From NCBI GenBank assembly GCA_007133255.1, contig SLMY01000150.1, positions 1-6,780 on the forward strand: a DNA stretch of 6,780 bases, written 5' to 3'. Of the stretch, positions 4,342 to 6,780 are shown in pieces; positions within the stretch are counted from its first letter, which is position 1, and each line of letters starts with the position of its first letter. The notes under the pieces are model-generated. The model saw only the letters and a list, made by a program, of their open reading frames with translations, searched no databases and was not told the DNA's origin. The stretch comes from Clostridiales bacterium. Lineage in GTDB: Bacteria; Bacillota; Clostridia; Saccharofermentanales; UBA5734. The position numbers and the translations under genes were made by a program.

Positions 4342-6516
4342 TTATAGTAAAAACGAGTCTGACACAGGCTTTGCCTGCAGCAGCTGCGCGCTTCGCGTGT
4401 CTGGCTGACAGCCTCCGACAAAGACCGTGTACTGCCCCGGGACTAAGTGCCTGCCGCCATCAGCCGCTACTTGCCATAGATGCTTAGTCTTTAGTTCAAA
4501 GGAAAAGTCAGCTGTTTCACCGGGTTTCAGCAGCACGGTCTGAACCCCGCGAAGCTGGTGATGAGGCTGATCTGAGGTATCCGGAGCGTTTTCTGCTTTA
4601 GTGTAAAGCTGGATGACCTCTCGCCCTTCTGTTTTACCTGTGTTTTTAACCTGGCCGCTGACGATCGCAAGTACATGGTTGCGTTCTTCTGAAGGACTTT
4701 CTGAAACGCTGCTGATCGTTTTAGTCTGCAGTCCGCTATATTCAAAAGAGGTATAGCTAAGGCCGTATCCGAAAGGATAAAGAGGTTTTCGTGTCATATA
4801 GCGATAGGTACGGTCTTTCATGGCATAATCTGTGAAGTCCGGGAGTTCTTCACTGGTATGATAAAAAGTCACCGGCAGTCTGCCGCTGGGTGAATAATCG
4901 CCAAAAATCAGCTGAGCGACTGCTCTGCCGCCCTGGCCACCTGGATACCAGGCCTGGATCACCGCGTTCGCGTTTTCTTCGGCCGTGGCTAACGCGAGCG
5001 CGCTGCCTGCCATAACAACAAGAATCACGGGTTTGCCGCGCTGCAATACTTCATCAAGTAGTTGCTGCTGCAGACCAGGCAGATTAAGATCGGGTTTATC
5101 TCCTGACGAAAACTCATTGCCTGTATCCCCTTCTTCGCCCTCAAGCATAGCGTCCAGGCCCAGGCATATAACAGTCGCATCTGCTTCATCAACGCAGGCC
5201 AGTGCTTCTGCCAGCCGGTCTCCTTTCTGGCTCAGGCCGGTCATGGATTCTTTGTATAAGTGACAACCTTCCGCGTACAAGATCCTTGTGTCTGGCATGA
5301 CAGCTTCAGCCAGTCCGCTCAGAGGTGTACAGGGATCATTGGGTGTCCCGTTATAGTTGCCCAGTAAAGCGTCACGGCTATCAGCGTTAGGGCCTATTAC
5401 CGCGAGTGATTTAATCTTTTCGCGATCCAGCGGCAAGAGTCCGTCATTTTTCAGCAGGACCAGGCTGCGTTTCGCCGTTTCCAGATTGGCCGCACGGTGT
5501 TCAGGACAATCCACAACCTTAAAGGGAATGTTATTATAAGGTGAATCACCGCATTCACCCAGCAGCCCCAGCCGATAACGGGCAGTCATCAATCGGATCA
5601 GCGCCTGATCCAGGTCTTTTTCTTCTATCAGCCCTTCATCGAACGCGCTCATTAAGGTCAGGTAAGCATTGCCGCAGTTCAGATCGCAGCCGCGCTTGAC
5701 AGCCAGAGCGGCTGATTCATGAAGTGTCCGGGTCAGACCATGACCTTCGTTCATATCTTTAATCGCCCAGCAGTCACTTGTTACATGGCCATCAAAGCCC
5801 CACTGGCCGCGCAGGACCTCTTCCAGCAGGTAAGTATGAGCGCAGCAGGCTTCACCGTTTGTCCGGTTATAGGCACCCATGACAGATTCGACTTTTGCTT
5901 CGATAACGCATTCTTCAAACGCGTACAGATACGTTTCCCATAAATCCTTGTCGCTTACTTCGGCATCAAAGGAATGACGAAGCCCTTCCGGACCGGAATG
6001 GACAGCATAATGCTTGGCGCAGGCCGCGGCTTTTAAGTAGCGGTCGTCACTGCCCTGAATACCCGCGATGAAGGCTTTGCCGCATTCAGCGGTTAAATAA
6101 GGGTCTTCGCCGTATGTCTCATGACCGCGTCCCCAGCGCGGATCACGGAAAATGTTGATGTTTGGTGACCAGAAAGTCAGCCCTTTATAAATGTCACGAT
6201 CACCGCGACTGCTGGCGGCCTCGTATTTTGCCCGTCCTTCAGTCGAGATAATATCGGCTACCTGCTCAATCCATTCAGGATCAAACGTAGCCGCCAGGCC
6301 GATCGCCTGTGGAAAGACTGTGGCAACACCTGCTCTGGCCACACCATGCAGCGCTTCATTCCACCAGTTATACGCAGGTATGCCCAGGCGTGAAATTTCA
6401 GAAGCGCCGTGCACCATCTGCAGTATTTTTTCTTCCAGGCTAAGCTGACTGACCGTTTCTCTTGCTTTTTGCTTGTATTGCTGATCTACTTCCTGATTAA
6501 TCGCGCCGCTTGGCAT
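4342..6516 (-). CDS. Glycoside hydrolase family 3 beta-xylosidase/beta-glucosidase, cytoplasmic
   Basis: A 724-residue protein with the full three-part layout: GH3 N-terminal barrel (about 25-318), GH3 C-terminal alpha/beta sandwich (353-587) and a fibronectin-III-like domain (about 620-705, containing VKNTGKTEGREVIQLY). The nucleophile is Asp248 in VTSDCWAI; the substrate-binding Lys168-His169 is in AKHYAVHSG; the likely acid/base is Glu461 or Glu462 in LEGEEGDTG. NWWNEALHGVAR (50-61), FPQAIGLAATFD and NINIFRDPRWGRG are hallmarks of the beta-xylosidase/alpha-L-arabinofuranosidase branch, so xylo-oligosaccharides are the favoured substrate, with aryl or gluco-oligosaccharides possible. There is no signal peptide, so it should cleave oligosaccharides after import. 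The start is ATG 6516, six bases after GGAGGT; the frame is open up to 6555 but that ATG has no ribosome site. It is a single-gene unit behind an operator-like region; no transporter or xylose genes are in view. Confidence 0.93.
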   Translation of the reverse strand: MPSGAINQEVDQQYKQKARETVSQLSLEEKILQMVHGASEISRLGIPAYNWWNEALHGVARAGVATVFPQAIGLAATFDPEWIEQVADIISTEGRAKYEAASSRGDRDIYKGLTFWSPNINIFRDPRWGRGHETYGEDPYLTAECGKAFIAGIQGSDDRYLKAAACAKHYAVHSGPEGLRHSFDAEVSDKDLWETYLYAFEECVIEAKVESVMGAYNRTNGEACCAHTYLLEEVLRGQWGFDGHVTSDCWAIKDMNEGHGLTRTLHESAALAVKRGCDLNCGNAYLTLMSAFDEGLIEEKDLDQALIRLMTARYRLGLLGECGDSPYNNIPFKVVDCPEHRAANLETAKRSLVLLKNDGLLPLDREKIKSLAVIGPNADSRDALLGNYNGTPNDPCTPLSGLAEAVMPDTRILYAEGCHLYKESMTGLSQKGDRLAEALACVDEADATVICLGLDAMLEGEEGDTGNEFSSGDKPDLNLPGLQQQLLDEVLQRGKPVILVVMAGSALALATAEENANAVIQAWYPGGQGGRAVAQLIFGDYSPSGRLPVTFYHTSEELPDFTDYAMKDRTYRYMTRKPLYPFGYGLSYTSFEYSGLQTKTISSVSESPSEERNHVLAIVSGQVKNTGKTEGREVIQLYTKAENAPDTSDQPHHQLRGVQTVLLKPGETADFSFELKTKHLWQVAADGGRHLVPGQYTVFVGGCQPDTRSAQLLQAKPVSDSFLL

Positions 6517-6522
6517 ATAAAC

Positions 6523-6528
6523 ACCTCC
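6523..6528 (-). promoter_or_regulatory. Ribosome binding site GGAGGT that fixes the GH3 start
   Basis: On the minus strand GGAGGT lies six bases before ATG 6516. It falls inside the 13-codon upstream extension from ATG 6555, which argues against that longer start. Confidence 0.8.
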
Positions 6529-6556
6529 AGAGTATTTTTCCCATGTTTGCTTCATT

Positions 6557-6570
6557 CATAAACGTTGTTA
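6557..6570. promoter_or_regulatory. cre-like / LacI-family operator upstream of the GH3 gene
   Basis: CATAAACGTTGTTA matches 11 of 14 positions of the CcpA site consensus TGWAANCGNTNWCA, including the central CG and flanking A/T core, and has the AACGTT centre common to LacI-family operators. It is 40-55 bases before the GH3 start, between the likely -35 and the ribosome site, where binding would repress. This suits a beta-glycosidase gene under catabolite or substrate control, but the outer bases deviate. Confidence 0.4.
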
Positions 6571-6586
6571 TTTTAATTAAATGCAA
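6558..6586 (-). promoter_or_regulatory. Weak promoter candidate for the GH3 gene
   Basis: On the minus strand TTGCAT (6586-6581) and GTTTAT (6563-6558) are 17 bases apart, each matching the consensus at three of six positions. TAAAAT (6575-6570) is a better -10 but has no -35 at the right distance. The region is very AT-rich. The true promoter is probably here, but the boxes are uncertain. Confidence 0.25.
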
Positions 6587-6588
6587 GT

Positions 6589-6608
6589 ATCCTATTTATC
6601 CATCCTAT
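6589..6608. repeat. Direct repeats ATCCTAT-N6-ATCCTAT upstream of the GH3 promoter region
   Basis: ATCCTAT occurs at 6589-6595 and again at 6602-6608, a start-to-start spacing of 13 bases (ATAGGAT-N6-ATAGGAT on the minus strand). The pair lies just upstream of the best -35 candidate, a position used by activators that bind direct repeats. Confidence 0.45.
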
Positions 6609-6619
6609 CATATTTTTTG

Positions 6620-6707
6620 TGGAATCTGAATCAAAATACTTGTTTGCGAGCAGAGGATGGCAATGGCAAAAGCTCTCAGGATATAGGTGTTATTTGATCA
6701 GATTCCA
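6620..6707. repeat. Inverted repeat with 15-base arms and a 57-base centre
   Basis: TGGAATCTGAATCAAA (6620-6635) and TTTGATCAGATTCCA (6693-6707) are complementary apart from one extra A in the left arm. The centre (6636-6692) also contains a tandem ATGGCA pair and GAGC/GCTC complementary tetramers. A T6 run lies just left of the left arm on the plus strand, giving an A tract rather than a T tract after the hairpin on the minus strand. It could be a structured 3' end or RNA, or a small MITE-like element. Confidence 0.55.
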
Positions 6708-6712
6708 GAGGT

Positions 6713-6780
6713 TTAATCCGATGTTGCGGGTGTTTCACAACCACCGCCAATCATTTTCACTGCCAGCTGATAAGCCGCGA
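6713..6780 (-). CDS. Possible C-terminal end of an unidentified protein (rest outside window)
   Basis: On the minus strand an open frame enters from the right edge and ends at TAA 6715-6713, giving the last 22 or so residues: AAYQLAVKMIGGG then CETPATSD. The amphipathic helix followed by glycines and a polar tail looks protein-like, and the frame runs in the same direction as the GH3 gene 197 bases on. The piece is too short to assign a family. The opposite strand is also open from an ATG at 6721 with AGAGG nine bases upstream, so a divergent gene start cannot be excluded. Confidence 0.35.
   Translation of the reverse strand, partial: AAYQLAVKMIGGGCETPATSD

Noticed and set aside
4985..5263. 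92-codon plus-strand frame, rich in Ser, Arg and Pro, inside the GH3 gene
   Set aside because: It is antisense to the catalytic-domain coding region and has the composition of a shadow frame. Other plus-strand frames within the GH3 gene (5357-5539, 5719-5943, 6191-6448) were rejected for the same reason.
4342..6555. Longer GH3 start at ATG 6555 giving 737 residues
   Set aside because: The strong GGAGGT ribosome site lies inside that extension and is correctly spaced for ATG 6516, and the extra 13 residues are not a signal peptide.

Overview
The window looks like chromosomal DNA from a low-to-moderate GC Gram-positive bacterium (Bacillota, most likely Bacilli). The reasons are near-consensus Shine-Dalgarno sites (AGGAGG, GGAGGT, AAGGGG) at short fixed spacing, a LytTR regulator paired with a LiaF-like membrane protein, and a cytoplasmic family-3 glycosidase behind a CcpA/LacI-like operator. 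This assignment is inferred from gene families and signals; no rRNA or other marker is present. I see no tRNA, rRNA, CRISPR array, recognisable transposase or phage gene.

Left half, plus strand (1-2839): the 3' end of an ABC-2 type export permease (1-392); a gap with a hairpin and an extended -10 promoter; a sugar-phosphate isomerase/epimerase-like TIM-barrel protein (699-1472); a Nudix hydrolase starting at GTG (1667-2131); and a VOC/glyoxalase-fold protein (2384-2839). Each has its own ribosome binding site and the gaps are 190-310 bases, so they look like single-gene units rather than one operon. All three complete proteins are small soluble enzymes, probably acting on sugars or metabolite repair, but nothing shows that they share a pathway.

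Middle (2840-3055): a convergent intergenic region with a long perfect-armed hairpin (2882-2939), probably the terminator separating plus- and minus-strand transcription.

Right half, minus strand (6780-3056): a possible gene 3' end at the window edge (6713-6780); a 15-base-arm inverted repeat (6620-6707); direct repeats and a cre-like operator; a 724-residue GH3 beta-xylosidase/beta-glucosidase (6516-4342); then a two-gene overlapping unit in which a stand-alone LytTR DNA-binding protein (4208-3741) is followed by a four-helix membrane protein with a LiaF-like C-terminal domain (3754-3056). That pair resembles the 'LytTR regulator plus membrane inhibitor' arrangement known from HdrRM/BrsRM of streptococci, but with a LiaF-type partner. 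The membrane-protein gene carries a 17-base homopolymer exactly at the junction of membrane and cytosolic domains, where length change or polymerase slippage would separate the two halves. This pair and its A17 tract are the most interesting items in the window.
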